A stretch of 64,000 nucleotides of DNA from Sulfitobacter sp. SK012 (GTDB lineage: Bacteria; Pseudomonadota; Alphaproteobacteria; Rhodobacterales; Rhodobacteraceae), in assembly GCF_003352085.1 (NCBI RefSeq), contig NZ_CP025804.1, positions 2,232,001 through 2,296,000 on the forward strand, given 5' to 3'. Shown here piece by piece: positions 35,615 through 43,715 of the stretch. Under the pieces are notes generated by a model. The model saw only the letters and a list, made by a program, of their open reading frames with translations, had not been told where the DNA came from and ran no database searches. How positions within the stretch are numbered: position 1 is the first letter of the stretch; the number at the start of each line of letters is the position of its first letter. The position numbers and the translations under genes were made by a program.

Positions 35615-37228
35615 ATGACATTGCAAGACGATCATAGCCCACCGGACAGACGGACTTGGTTCCAGCGCGTCTTTCTAGACCTCGCGCAGCAGATGCGATG
35701 GTCATTTCTACCGCCACTCATGGTGTATTTCGCGGCTGGGGTGTCAGGCCTTACATCGGTCGTTGGGGCATTTTACCTCAAAGACTATCTGGATCTGTCA
35801 GCCGAGTTCATTGCGGGGCTGGCGTTTTGGGCGGGTCTGCCGTGGATTTTGAAAGTGCCCATGGGTCATGTCGTCGATCTGTTCTGGAAATGGAAAGGCT
35901 TGTTGATCTTGGTGGGGGCAGGGCTGATTACGCTGTCTTTGCTGATCATGTTTGGTCTGGTGTCGCGCCCGGATGAGATGCGCACAGTCCTCCCGCTTGC
36001 TACTTGGTTTGTCATTGCATTGCTGCTCGCCCCGTCCGGATACGCCATTCAAGACGTTGTTGCCGATGCAATGACGGTTGAGGCTGTCCCGTTGCTTGAT
36101 GCATCCGGTCAAACCTTCAGTGAAACGCAGTCACGGGCCATGCACACCACCATGCAGGCACTTGGGCGGATCGCGATTATCTCGGGTTTTGTGTCCGTGG
36201 CAGCCATCAATATCTGGATTTTTACCGATGCGGAAGCGTTGCCGCGCGAGGCCCGGCTGGCACTTTACGCGCGGGTTTATCTGACCGCCCTCGCCATTCC
36301 GGTGATTTCAGTCAGCGGGATGTTTCTGCATACCCTTATTCAACGGCGCAAATCGCAAAGACGGGAACATCCCGATCCAGACAACGAGACAGAGGTCAAT
36401 TGGAAGATCCTTGGCGGTGGGCTGTTCTTTGTGGTGCTTAGCATCGCATTAGGCACATCCAATCTGGTTTATGCGCAAGAGATCGTCTTTGTGGCCTCTC
36501 TTTCGATCATCCTGTACTTGATCAAGCAATTGCTCAAAGAGCTGGAGCCTTCTGCGGCCCGGATTCTGATTGGTACTGCTACGATCATCTTCGTTTTCAG
36601 GGCAGTGCCTTTGCCAGGACCGGGTCTGATTTGGTTTGAGATTGATGACCTTGGGTTTGATGAGCAGTTCCTTTCGATCCTTTCGCTCATTACCTCTTTG
36701 CTGGCGCTGGTGGGCTTGGTTGTTTTGCGCCCTTTGATGGCCAAATATTCAATCGCATATATTGTGGTGCTGCTGACCATTGCGGCGGGGGTGCTGTCGC
36801 TGCCAAATATTGGACTATACTACGGGGTGCAGGAGTGGACCGCAGTACGTACTGGCGGGATTGTGGACGCACGGTTCATTGCTGTTCTTGATACTGCGAT
36901 TGAATCGCCGTTGGGGCAGATCGCCATGGTGCCGATGCTTGCATGGATCGCGCGCAACGCGCCACCCGATCTAAAGGCCACCTTTTTTGCGGTTATGGCC
37001 TCGTTCACCAACATGGCGTTGTCGGCAAGCAGCCTTGGCACAAAATACCTCAACAAGGTGTTCCTGGTCACGCGGGCCTCGGTTGATCCGGTCACTGGCG
37101 AGCAAATCTCAGCAGCGAATTACACTGAATTGGGTCAACTGCTGATCGTGGTCGGGGCAATCACTGTGGCGGTGCCGCTATTGGTCGTGTTTGTTGTGCA
37201 ATCCTCGCGTTTTCGAACTTCAGAATGA
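35615..37228 (+). CDS. MFS-type membrane transporter, BT1-like
   Basis: A 537-residue membrane protein. The start at 35615 follows AGGGAG (35605-35610); the frame is open from 35399 but the extra 72 residues look non-coding. About 12 helices are visible, with the first cluster FYLKDYLDLSAEFIAGLAFW near residue 50 and PSGYAIQDVVADAMTVEAVP near 145, which resembles folate-biopterin/BT1-type MFS carriers. A hydrophilic loop at ~240-265 (QRRKSQRREHPDPDNETEVN) splits the halves. Substrate unknown. Confidence 0.75.
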   Translation: MTLQDDHSPPDRRTWFQRVFLDLAQQMRWSFLPPLMVYFAAGVSGLTSVVGAFYLKDYLDLSAEFIAGLAFWAGLPWILKVPMGHVVDLFWKWKGLLILVGAGLITLSLLIMFGLVSRPDEMRTVLPLATWFVIALLLAPSGYAIQDVVADAMTVEAVPLLDASGQTFSETQSRAMHTTMQALGRIAIISGFVSVAAINIWIFTDAEALPREARLALYARVYLTALAIPVISVSGMFLHTLIQRRKSQRREHPDPDNETEVNWKILGGGLFFVVLSIALGTSNLVYAQEIVFVASLSIILYLIKQLLKELEPSAARILIGTATIIFVFRAVPLPGPGLIWFEIDDLGFDEQFLSILSLITSLLALVGLVVLRPLMAKYSIAYIVVLLTIAAGVLSLPNIGLYYGVQEWTAVRTGGIVDARFIAVLDTAIESPLGQIAMVPMLAWIARNAPPDLKATFFAVMASFTNMALSASSLGTKYLNKVFLVTRASVDPVTGEQISAANYTELGQLLIVVGAITVAVPLLVVFVVQSSRFRTSE

Positions 37229-37253
37229 TACGCAGCATTACATAGAACTAGGC

Positions 37254-37679
37254 TCAGCTTTCAGGTTTCCAATCCGGTTGGGTCGCAAAAGAAACAACCT
37301 CTTGCCCAAGATGATCCCAATGTGGTTTGTCGCGCTCGAAGATGACGACTTCTACTTCCAGATCGCTTGCATCGTTCAACGTGCCAAGCGTAATTGTCAG
37401 ATGATCCGGTATTCGCGTGTTCGTCCCGTAAATTGGGCTGCCACAGCTCGCACAAAATGCCTTCGTAACCTGAGAGTTTTTGTCAGACGCGTAATTGTAC
37501 TCGCTCAACCTTCCGCTCATGGTTACGGCGTTTGTACTAAACATGGCACCTACTGAATGACCTGTTCCGCTCAATCTGCGACACTCTTCACAGTGACATT
37601 GTGCGACAACGAGAGGTGGCCCAATGGCAAGGTAAGTGACTTCGCCACAAAGGCATTTTCCGGTGTATTTCTTCCTCAT
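37254..37679 (-). CDS. GFA family (glutathione-dependent formaldehyde-activating) protein
   Basis: A 141-residue zinc protein. The start is set at 37679 (MRKKYTGKCLCGEVTY); 37691 is an alternative. Zinc-binding cysteines follow the family layout: KCLCGEVTY, AQCHCEECRRLSG and AFCASCGSPIYG. The family includes Gfa and CENP-V-like proteins; most members have unknown substrates. Single gene, convergent with the upstream MFS gene with 25 bp between stops. Confidence 0.88.
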   Translation of the reverse strand: MRKKYTGKCLCGEVTYLAIGPPLVVAQCHCEECRRLSGTGHSVGAMFSTNAVTMSGRLSEYNYASDKNSQVTKAFCASCGSPIYGTNTRIPDHLTITLGTLNDASDLEVEVVIFERDKPHWDHLGQEVVSFATQPDWKPES

Positions 37680-38164
37680 AGGCCAAACCATACAGTCCGC
37701 ATCGAAGTCTGTAACCCAGAAGAAAGAAAGGCAGCTTGGGTTCTGAACCGACATGTGGCGCTATCGCTTCGACAACACCGCCGTTGGGGACTGGTTCCTT
37801 AATTCCGCTGTAGCAAACAGCATCAAAGCAGGCTTTGAGAAAAACGAATAAAGGAAGGCGAGCATCTATTGATAAGTGCAGGCTACATTCGCGGAAAGCC
37901 CTTCGGCTTGGTGTATTGCAAGGCTGGTGAATTGGCTCTTGGAGAGGGGCATGTTATTGCAACTGTAACCATGTTTTTCTCGAAAAATCCATAAGGCACA
38001 CCTATTAGGCGAGAAGGCTGCGCTTGCTCGTTTGGCTGGACTGGAAAGCTGGAGTAAAGCCAGAAACGCTAGAGAAATTTTATTTCATGCCAATTTTTGA
38101 TCTGTCTCAGAATGGGTACATGAATTCCGGAAGCGCCTAAGATTTGGAACGGTAGAAGGTAGTT
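37680..38164. other. No assignable gene
   Basis: Only short frames occur on either strand. An 81-residue plus-strand frame here is mostly antisense to the GFA gene. No repeat or terminator stands out. Confidence 0.35.
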
Positions 38165-38466
38165 ATGTTAAAGCTCTTTAATGCAGTTAATTTGATCAGA
38201 CCCGTAATTTCCGCATTATTGATCATTGGTTTTCTGCGGGTGATCTACGGAGGGCTGGTAATGTTTGAGATTGAACCAATTGCAGGGAAAATCAGATTGT
38301 TAGAGCCCTATTTACCTGGTGGGTGGGGCCCTCTTTTGGCTGCCTAGGTCGGTATGTTTATATTAAGCAGGATGCAAAAGGAACGTGATCAATCTTAGCC
38401 CTTTCCCTAATGTTGGTTCTGCTCGCAGTATTGATATTAACGTTGTGGGTTTTGGTGCGGGCCTGA
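38165..38466 (+). pseudogene. Small membrane protein, probably broken
   Basis: A 60-residue frame from 38165 (GGTAGAAGG upstream) encodes one clear helix (RPVISALLIIGFLRVIYGGL) and stops at TAG 38345-38347. Reading past the stop gives VGMFILSRMQKERD. In the next frame, after ~38390, another helix follows (LALSLMLVLLAVLILTLWVL) to TGA 38464-38466. The simplest view is a two- or three-helix protein broken by a nonsense codon and a frameshift. A real 60-residue protein is the alternative. Confidence 0.45.
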
Positions 38467-38755
38467 TTTGAAGGGTGGTGTGTTCATTGCATGTCATCAT
38501 TCGATTGATGCGAGTTCTTGATGGAGAGTCATGGATTATGAACGAGTGACGTTATCCAATTGAAAAGTATATATAATAATTTCACACCAGTTCCCATGCT
38601 AGTTCCTATTCCTATACCTTCGAAATCGGGGGCAGGGAGTACATCTCACTCGTTACACATCAGCGTGTTGGAGGCGTGAGTGTCTATTTTCATGAACAGT
38701 TTTGGTTGCCTTAAGACGTTAGCCATAGGTATTCGAACCCAATTTTTCAGTCCGC

Positions 38756-39139
38756 CTAACCAAGGTAATCAATGATCGGACAGTCAGGCATGTGATCACC
38801 ACGGCAGGATGTCACCAGATAAGCCAACTCATCATGCAGTGACTGTAGCTCCCGTTGTTTCTCTTCGATCTCTTCCAGTCGCTTGGATGCAATGCGTTTC
38901 ACTTCCGAACTGGTGCGGTCCTGATCTTGGTACAGGCTCAATAGTTCGCGGCATCCTTCGATACTGAACCCGAACGCACGTGATCGTCTGACGAACACCA
39001 GCTTGCGCACGGCCACATCATCATAGGTGCGGTATCCCGCCTCTGATCGCGACGGTGCTTCGACCAAGCCGATATCGGCATAATATCGCACGGTTTTGAC
39101 GGGGAGGCCTGCAGCCTTTGATGCGGCAGAAATATTCAT
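38756..39139 (-). CDS. cueR: CueR-type copper-responsive MerR regulator
   Basis: A 127-residue MerR protein starting at 39139. The helix-turn-helix is MNISAASKAAGLPVKTVRYY, followed by a long dimerisation helix. The metal loop is Cys112 and Cys120 in SCRGDHMPDCPIID, matching the Cu(I)-binding Cys112/Cys120 of E. coli CueR. It is divergent from the copper/redox operon at 39246, whose promoter carries a MerR-type distorted spacer. It senses excess cytosolic copper and activates that operon. Confidence 0.88.
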   Translation of the reverse strand: MNISAASKAAGLPVKTVRYYADIGLVEAPSRSEAGYRTYDDVAVRKLVFVRRSRAFGFSIEGCRELLSLYQDQDRTSSEVKRIASKRLEEIEEKQRELQSLHDELAYLVTSCRGDHMPDCPIIDYLG

Positions 39140-39150
39140 AAAACTCACCT

Positions 39151-39180
39151 TTACCTTCCTGTTACTGGAGAGATTAAGCT
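39151..39180 (+). promoter_or_regulatory. CueR-type promoter of the copper operon
   Basis: TTACCTTCC (39151-39159) and GGAGAGATTAAG (39168-39179) resemble CueR promoters, in which an ACCTTCC half-site and its mirror lie between -35 and -10 with a long spacer. The right half-site is degenerate (GGAGAGA for GGAAGGT). Placement 66 bp before the start at 39246 fits. Confidence 0.5.
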
Positions 39181-39245
39181 GATGATGAACGAGTTTCAAG
39201 GGTGCCATTCTGATGGGTGTCCGCACCCGCAATAGGATTAGATAC

Positions 39246-39995
39246 ATGGCCAAGGATACCGCAGCCAAAACCGCAACACTCTATCGGATGGTGATGACTG
39301 ACCACATGTGTCCCTACGGATTGAGGTCGAAAGATCTGCTAGAGCGTCAGGGCTTGCATGTGGAAGATCGTCACCTCACCAGCCGTGATGAGGTTGATGC
39401 GTTCAAGGCCAAGCATGATGTAAAGACGACACCACAGACCTTCATTGGTAAAGAACGCATCGGCGGCTTCGATGACCTGAGCGGACATTTCGGGAAAATC
39501 ACCACGTCCAAAGACGCGACAACGTATAAGCCAGTGATTGCGTTGTTCTCGGTCGCTGCGTTGTTGGCTATTGTGGTCACCTGGCTCACACTTGGTAACC
39601 TGTTCACAGGACGGACGGTCGAATGGTTCATTTCGATCTCAATGGTGTTGTTGGGTCTGCAAAAGCTGCAAGATGTTGAGCGGTTTGCCACGATGTTCCT
39701 GAACTACGATTTGTTGGCACAGCGGTGGGTTCGCTACGGATACATCTATCCGTTCGTAGAGACGGGCGCGGGGCTGTTGATGATGGCGGGTGTCCTCACG
39801 TGGCTGTCCGCACCAGCCGCGTTGTTCGTGGCCAGCATTGGCGCTGTCAGTGTTTTCAAAGCGGTCTACCTCGACAAACGTGAACTCAAGTGCGCTTGTG
39901 TTGGCGGTGACAGTAATGTCCCACTGGGATTTGTATCACTTACAGAAAGCCTAATGATGGTAGGCATGGCGATCTGGATGCTCTCGAAGCTGTGA
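39246..39995 (+). CDS. Glutaredoxin-MauE/DoxX fusion membrane protein
   Basis: A 249-residue fusion. Residues ~10-85 are a glutaredoxin domain with active site CPYG at 22-25 and the cis-Pro segment VKTTPQTFIG near 65. Residues ~95-245 form four membrane helices of the MauE/DoxX group, with a KCACVGGDSNVPLGF loop between the last helices. The topology suggests thiol-disulphide electron transfer across the membrane, delivering reductant to periplasmic proteins. First gene of the CueR-controlled operon that continues with cytochrome c, CopC, CopD and a multicopper oxidase; a role in copper-protein maturation or thiol repair is the likely job (inference). Start 39246 is preferred over 39213. Confidence 0.75.
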   Translation: MAKDTAAKTATLYRMVMTDHMCPYGLRSKDLLERQGLHVEDRHLTSRDEVDAFKAKHDVKTTPQTFIGKERIGGFDDLSGHFGKITTSKDATTYKPVIALFSVAALLAIVVTWLTLGNLFTGRTVEWFISISMVLLGLQKLQDVERFATMFLNYDLLAQRWVRYGYIYPFVETGAGLLMMAGVLTWLSAPAALFVASIGAVSVFKAVYLDKRELKCACVGGDSNVPLGFVSLTESLMMVGMAIWMLSKL

Positions 39996-40010
39996 TGAGA
40001 AAGCGTTTGA

Positions 40011-40029
40011 CCCTCCACCTACGGGAGGG
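40011..40029 (+). promoter_or_regulatory. Short stem-loop between the first two copper-operon genes
   Basis: CCCTCC and GGAGGG form a 6-bp stem around ACCTACG, 16 bp past the glutaredoxin-MauE stop. No U-run follows, so it is a partial attenuator or mRNA stabiliser rather than a terminator. Confidence 0.4.
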
Positions 40030-40067
40030 CTTAGCGATGTCCAAAAATAAGAGGGTCCGTGCAGTCC

Positions 40068-40502
40068 ATGAAATCGAATATCGCAATCTCTGCCGTTCTG
40101 GTTGTGGGTGGCCTGGGCTACGTTATGTGGCCTGTGACGTCACAAACAGCCGCGACTGACAGAGCCATCAGTGTAAAAGATGGGGTTCTCGCCAATGTCC
40201 AGCTACCTGAAACACTCTCGCAGAATGCTCAGATCGGGAAACTTGGCTTTGAAGCCAAATGTGCGGCTTGCCATGGCGCGAACGCTGCTGGTCAGGATGG
40301 CGTGGCCCCACCATTGGTCCATATCATATATGAACCGAGCCACCACGGTGATGAAAGTTTCCAACGCGCTGCGTCTATGGGTGTTCGAGGACATCACTGG
40401 ACGTTTGGAGACATGCCCCCAGTTGAAGGTGTGACTAAGGGCGACGTGACCATGATCACCGCCTATGTTCGGGAGTTACAGCGTGCCAACGGGATCGACT
40501 GA
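40068..40502 (+). CDS. Periplasmic cytochrome c, copper operon
   Basis: A 144-residue c-type cytochrome. The N-terminal helix (MKSNIAISAVLVVGGLGYVM) is a signal or anchor. One haem site CAACH lies at residues 65-69, with a likely axial Met in FGDMPPVEG near 125. A GTG at 40059, three bases downstream of GAGGG, is an alternative start. It probably passes electrons from the multicopper oxidase to the respiratory chain or receives them (inference from the operon). Confidence 0.85.
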   Translation: MKSNIAISAVLVVGGLGYVMWPVTSQTAATDRAISVKDGVLANVQLPETLSQNAQIGKLGFEAKCAACHGANAAGQDGVAPPLVHIIYEPSHHGDESFQRAASMGVRGHHWTFGDMPPVEGVTKGDVTMITAYVRELQRANGID

Positions 40503-40537
40503 CTGACCGCAACAAAACAATGAGACAGGGAACAAAG

Positions 40538-40879
40538 ATGAAAAACATATTGATTGCAGGAATGATCTGCGTTTGGGCCACTACTGGCTTGGCACACTCC
40601 CCCCTCCATGGCACGACCCCAGCGAATGAGGCCAGCGTTGCGGAGGCACCGACCGAATTACTTCTGGACTTTAAGGGCGATATTCGTCTGACGCGTGTGA
40701 CCATGACGCATGCCGATCACGACAGTGTCGATCTGGACTTGAGCGGAAATAGTGGTTTCATCTCCGATTATTCAGTCCCAATGCAGCCCAATGGCAGCGG
40801 TACCTATGTGATCGATTGGCGTGGACTTGGTAGCGACGGTCATGCGTTGAATGGCACCTTCAGCTTCACTGCCGAATAA
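40538..40879 (+). CDS. copC: Periplasmic copper-binding protein CopC
   Basis: A 113-residue protein. The signal peptide MKNILIAGMICVWATTGLA is followed by AHSPLHGTTPANEASV; after cleavage the mature protein begins with the N-terminal histidine typical of the Cu(II) site of CopC. A second ligand set, including GSDGHALNGTFSF near the C-terminus, fits the CopC/DUF beta-barrel. It binds copper for CopD. Stop and copD start are two bases apart. Confidence 0.85.
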   Translation: MKNILIAGMICVWATTGLAHSPLHGTTPANEASVAEAPTELLLDFKGDIRLTRVTMTHADHDSVDLDLSGNSGFISDYSVPMQPNGSGTYVIDWRGLGSDGHALNGTFSFTAE

Positions 40880-40880
40880 G

Positions 40881-41729
40881 ATGCCTGATGTTTTCGGTTT
40901 GGCTGCAATCGTTACAAAGTTTGCGCTTTATCTTGGTGTGATGGCTGCGGCGGGCACGGTCATGGCCGCGTTGGTGTTTCGGTTGGATCGCACACGCGGT
41001 TTGGCCATAGCATTCGGTGGTCTGGGAATTGTTGCGACGATCCTTGCCTTCTGCTTGCGCGGTGCCAATCTGACGGGCGACGTGGGCGGCATGACTGATC
41101 CTGAGATGCTGGGCCTCCTTTGGGCGACACCCGTTGGCACGGCTATAATGTTGCGTCTTGGGGGCCTCAGCCTGTTGATCATGGGTCTGTTTATGGGCAG
41201 ATCTGGGCCTTGGATTTCAGTTCTAGGTGGCATTGTTGCGGTCTGGTCGTTCGATCACGTCGGACATGTTTCTGGCCGTGACACCATGCTCCTCGACATC
41301 GCATTGACGTTGCACTTGCTGGCAGTTGCCCTCTGGATCGGCGTTCTTACGCCATTGAAACGCTTGGCTTCATCATCCAGCACATATGCTTCGGCTGCGG
41401 ATGTGGGACATCGATTTGGTGTCATAGCCTCGATAACTGTCCCAGTGTTGATCATCGCGGGTGGTTACATGGGCTATCAGCTTGTGGGGTCATTCTCCGC
41501 TCTTATAGGCACCGGATACGGGCAGGCATTGATCATCAAGGTGCTGCTGGTCGGTGGTCTCTTGGGATTGGCCGCTGCTAACAAGTTTCGGTTCATACCG
41601 GCACTCTGGGCAGGTGATCCAGCGGCCGCAAATCACCTCTCCAAATCTATATCCGTTGAATGGATGGTTATTCTTGCCGTGCTCGGCACAACTGCGGTTC
41701 TGACCACAAATCTGACTTTGCCAACATGA
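40881..41729 (+). CDS. copD: Copper-import membrane protein CopD
   Basis: A 282-residue membrane protein with about eight helices. The segment ALTLHLLAVALWIGVLTPLKRL near residue 150 matches the CopD domain, with His residues positioned for copper transfer. The ATG at 40881 immediately follows the copC stop. The next gene overlaps at its 3' end (41726-41729). It moves copper between periplasmic CopC and the cytosol. Confidence 0.85.
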   Translation: MPDVFGLAAIVTKFALYLGVMAAAGTVMAALVFRLDRTRGLAIAFGGLGIVATILAFCLRGANLTGDVGGMTDPEMLGLLWATPVGTAIMLRLGGLSLLIMGLFMGRSGPWISVLGGIVAVWSFDHVGHVSGRDTMLLDIALTLHLLAVALWIGVLTPLKRLASSSSTYASAADVGHRFGVIASITVPVLIIAGGYMGYQLVGSFSALIGTGYGQALIIKVLLVGGLLGLAAANKFRFIPALWAGDPAAANHLSKSISVEWMVILAVLGTTAVLTTNLTLPT

Positions 41730-41737
41730 GGCACCAC

Positions 41738-43036
41738 ATGAACAGACGACATTTCTTGGCTTCCGTCTCGGCCGCCGCGATCTTACCGATGCCGACCTTC
41801 GCGGCTCAAAATACGTTGCGACTGAAGGCCGAAACGGTAACGCAGCAAATCCTGCCAGACGGAGATGGTGCAACATCCATGCTAGGCTTCAACGGGTCAA
41901 TGCCAGGTCCAGAACTGCGGTTGCGTCGTGGTGAACGGGTGAACATCGATGTCGAGAACGGTCTTGATGAAGGCACCGCAGTGCATTGGCACGGCATCCG
42001 GTTAGAGAACCAAATGGACGGCGTCCCGATGCTGACCCAAGATCTGATCAATCCTGCGGACACAAAAACCTACAGCTTCATCCCACCAGATGAAGGCACT
42101 TATTGGTACCACTCGCACTACATTTCTCACGAGCAGGTGGCGCGCGGAATGATGGGACCATTAATTGTTGAGGATGAAACACCCCCCGATGTCGATCAGG
42201 ACATCACTGTGCTGATGTCGGATTGGCAGATACAGGAGAATGGTCGTTTATCTGATGAATTTGGCGATATGCACAGTCTTGCCCATGGCGGTTACATGGG
42301 AAACTTCGCCCGCGCATTCTTGTCTCAAGATGAGGTGAAAATTGGGGATCGCGTTCGGTTTCGGCTGATCAACGCTGCAACGAACCGTATCTTCACCGTT
42401 GCGATCAGCGGTATCAAAGGGTCGGTTGTGGCCTTGGATGGAATGGCCCTATCCAAGCCGCGCCCGATAACTGAACTTGTTCTCGCGCCAGCACAACGTG
42501 TCGATCTGATTGTGGACATCACTGGCCCCGTTGGGTTTGACATGCAGACCCGTCAGGGACCTTATCGATTGGCTGATCTGGCTGTGAGTGGCACCAATAC
42601 GGATAGGCAAGCTGGAGCGATCATGGCTCTGTCACCGCCCAATCTGCCGGCACCTGATGAGCCTACGCAGCATCTGACGTTGACGATGATGGGCGGTGCG
42701 ATGGGTGGACGACACAGCGGTGATAATATCTGGGCCTTCAACAATGTATCGGACCTGCAATCCGAACCATTCGGATCCTTCCAAAATGGCGAGACGGTAC
42801 GGATCACATTCGCAAACGACACATCGTTCCCGCATGGCATCCACCTGCACGGACACCACTTCTACGAAGTTGATGAAGAGGGAGTATTGGGGGACCTGCG
42901 CGATACCACTTTGGTGAACGCTGGTGAGAGCCGTGACATCATCTGTGTGTTCGACAATTCTGGTCGTTGGCTTTTGCATTGCCACATGCTTAGCCACGCT
43001 GTCGGTGGGATGCGCACATGGGTGAATGTGGCATGA
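41738..43036 (+). CDS. Tat-exported multicopper oxidase (CueO/CopA-like)
   Basis: A 432-residue oxidase. The start at 41738 follows GAGG and opens on a twin-arginine signal [20 protein letters not shown]; 41726 is an alternative that overlaps the copD stop. Copper ligand motifs are complete: HWHG at 83-86, WYHSH near 123-127, [10 protein letters not shown] near 370 and [12 protein letters not shown] near 415, giving one T1 and a T2/T3 cluster. It oxidises Cu(I) or organic substrates in the periplasm with dioxygen. Regulation by CueR and CopCD neighbours point to copper detoxification. Confidence 0.9.
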   Translation: MNRRHFLASVSAAAILPMPTFAAQNTLRLKAETVTQQILPDGDGATSMLGFNGSMPGPELRLRRGERVNIDVENGLDEGTAVHWHGIRLENQMDGVPMLTQDLINPADTKTYSFIPPDEGTYWYHSHYISHEQVARGMMGPLIVEDETPPDVDQDITVLMSDWQIQENGRLSDEFGDMHSLAHGGYMGNFARAFLSQDEVKIGDRVRFRLINAATNRIFTVAISGIKGSVVALDGMALSKPRPITELVLAPAQRVDLIVDITGPVGFDMQTRQGPYRLADLAVSGTNTDRQAGAIMALSPPNLPAPDEPTQHLTLTMMGGAMGGRHSGDNIWAFNNVSDLQSEPFGSFQNGETVRITFANDTSFPHGIHLHGHHFYEVDEEGVLGDLRDTTLVNAGESRDIICVFDNSGRWLLHCHMLSHAVGGMRTWVNVA

Positions 43037-43299
43037 GATGGTTGATAGCAGTCGTGTTGTCCTTGGCCTCCAGCGCAACGGCTGATCACAATTGGGATCA
43101 TCGCGACATTGAAGCGGGCCGCGGTCTTTATGCAGACAACTGCGCATCGTGCCACGGCGCAAACCTTGAAGGGCAGCCGAACTGGCGATCTCCCAACGAC
43201 GATGGTGTGCTTCCAGCGCCGCCTCACGACGGATCAGGCCACACTTGGCACCATGACGATGAATTGCTGTTCGAATATCGGCGGTTGATGAAACTCTAG
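43033..43299 (+). CDS. Cytochrome c, C-terminally truncated
   Basis: An 88-residue protein whose ATG overlaps the multicopper oxidase stop (ATGA). A signal peptide ([17 protein letters not shown]) and one haem site CASCH (37-41) are intact. After [15 protein letters not shown] the frame stops. Family members of this type continue ~45 residues with an axial Met loop and a terminal helix, so the 3' end is lost. A functional haem protein is unlikely unless a partner supplies the axial ligand. An accessory region follows immediately. Confidence 0.75.
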   Translation: MRWLIAVVLSLASSATADHNWDHRDIEAGRGLYADNCASCHGANLEGQPNWRSPNDDGVLPAPPHDGSGHTWHHDDELLFEYRRLMKL

Positions 43300-43715
43300 A
43301 TTGAGGATTTTCCCGGTGCAAAACGGGTAAGTGGGCCAGTTGCGCCTTGTTCTTTCATCAATAGCAACTCGTTATAGACGGTCAGTCACGTTAGAACCCC
43401 GTCACTGCGCGGTCTGGATGCCTGACGTCAGCGCCTATGGGCCCAAATAGCGGTATTTGATAAGAGAGTGTTCTTGGCTCATGGATAGTCCTTACCTGAT
43501 CTAGTCGTTAGTTGACACTTTGGGTCTCCGCTGAACTACCATGCGGCTCACCCAAAAACTTGACCGAGCGCTTGTATGGGCTATGTTAAGGCAGCTCATA
43601 CGAGCTGAAGAATTCGAGCGGCAGTGGTGCACAGGTCTTTAATCGGTATTTCTTGGCTCTAGTACATGCTTGTACCCACTTTTCTGACAAGAAATAAGAG
43701 CAAGGATTTCCCAGA
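43300..43715. other. No gene; upstream region of RTX gene
   Basis: No open frame of interest. GTACATGCTTGTAC (43661-43674) is an imperfect palindrome 42 bp before the RTX start and may be an operator. The left edge is where the truncated cytochrome ends, so this may be a recombination junction. Confidence 0.4.
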
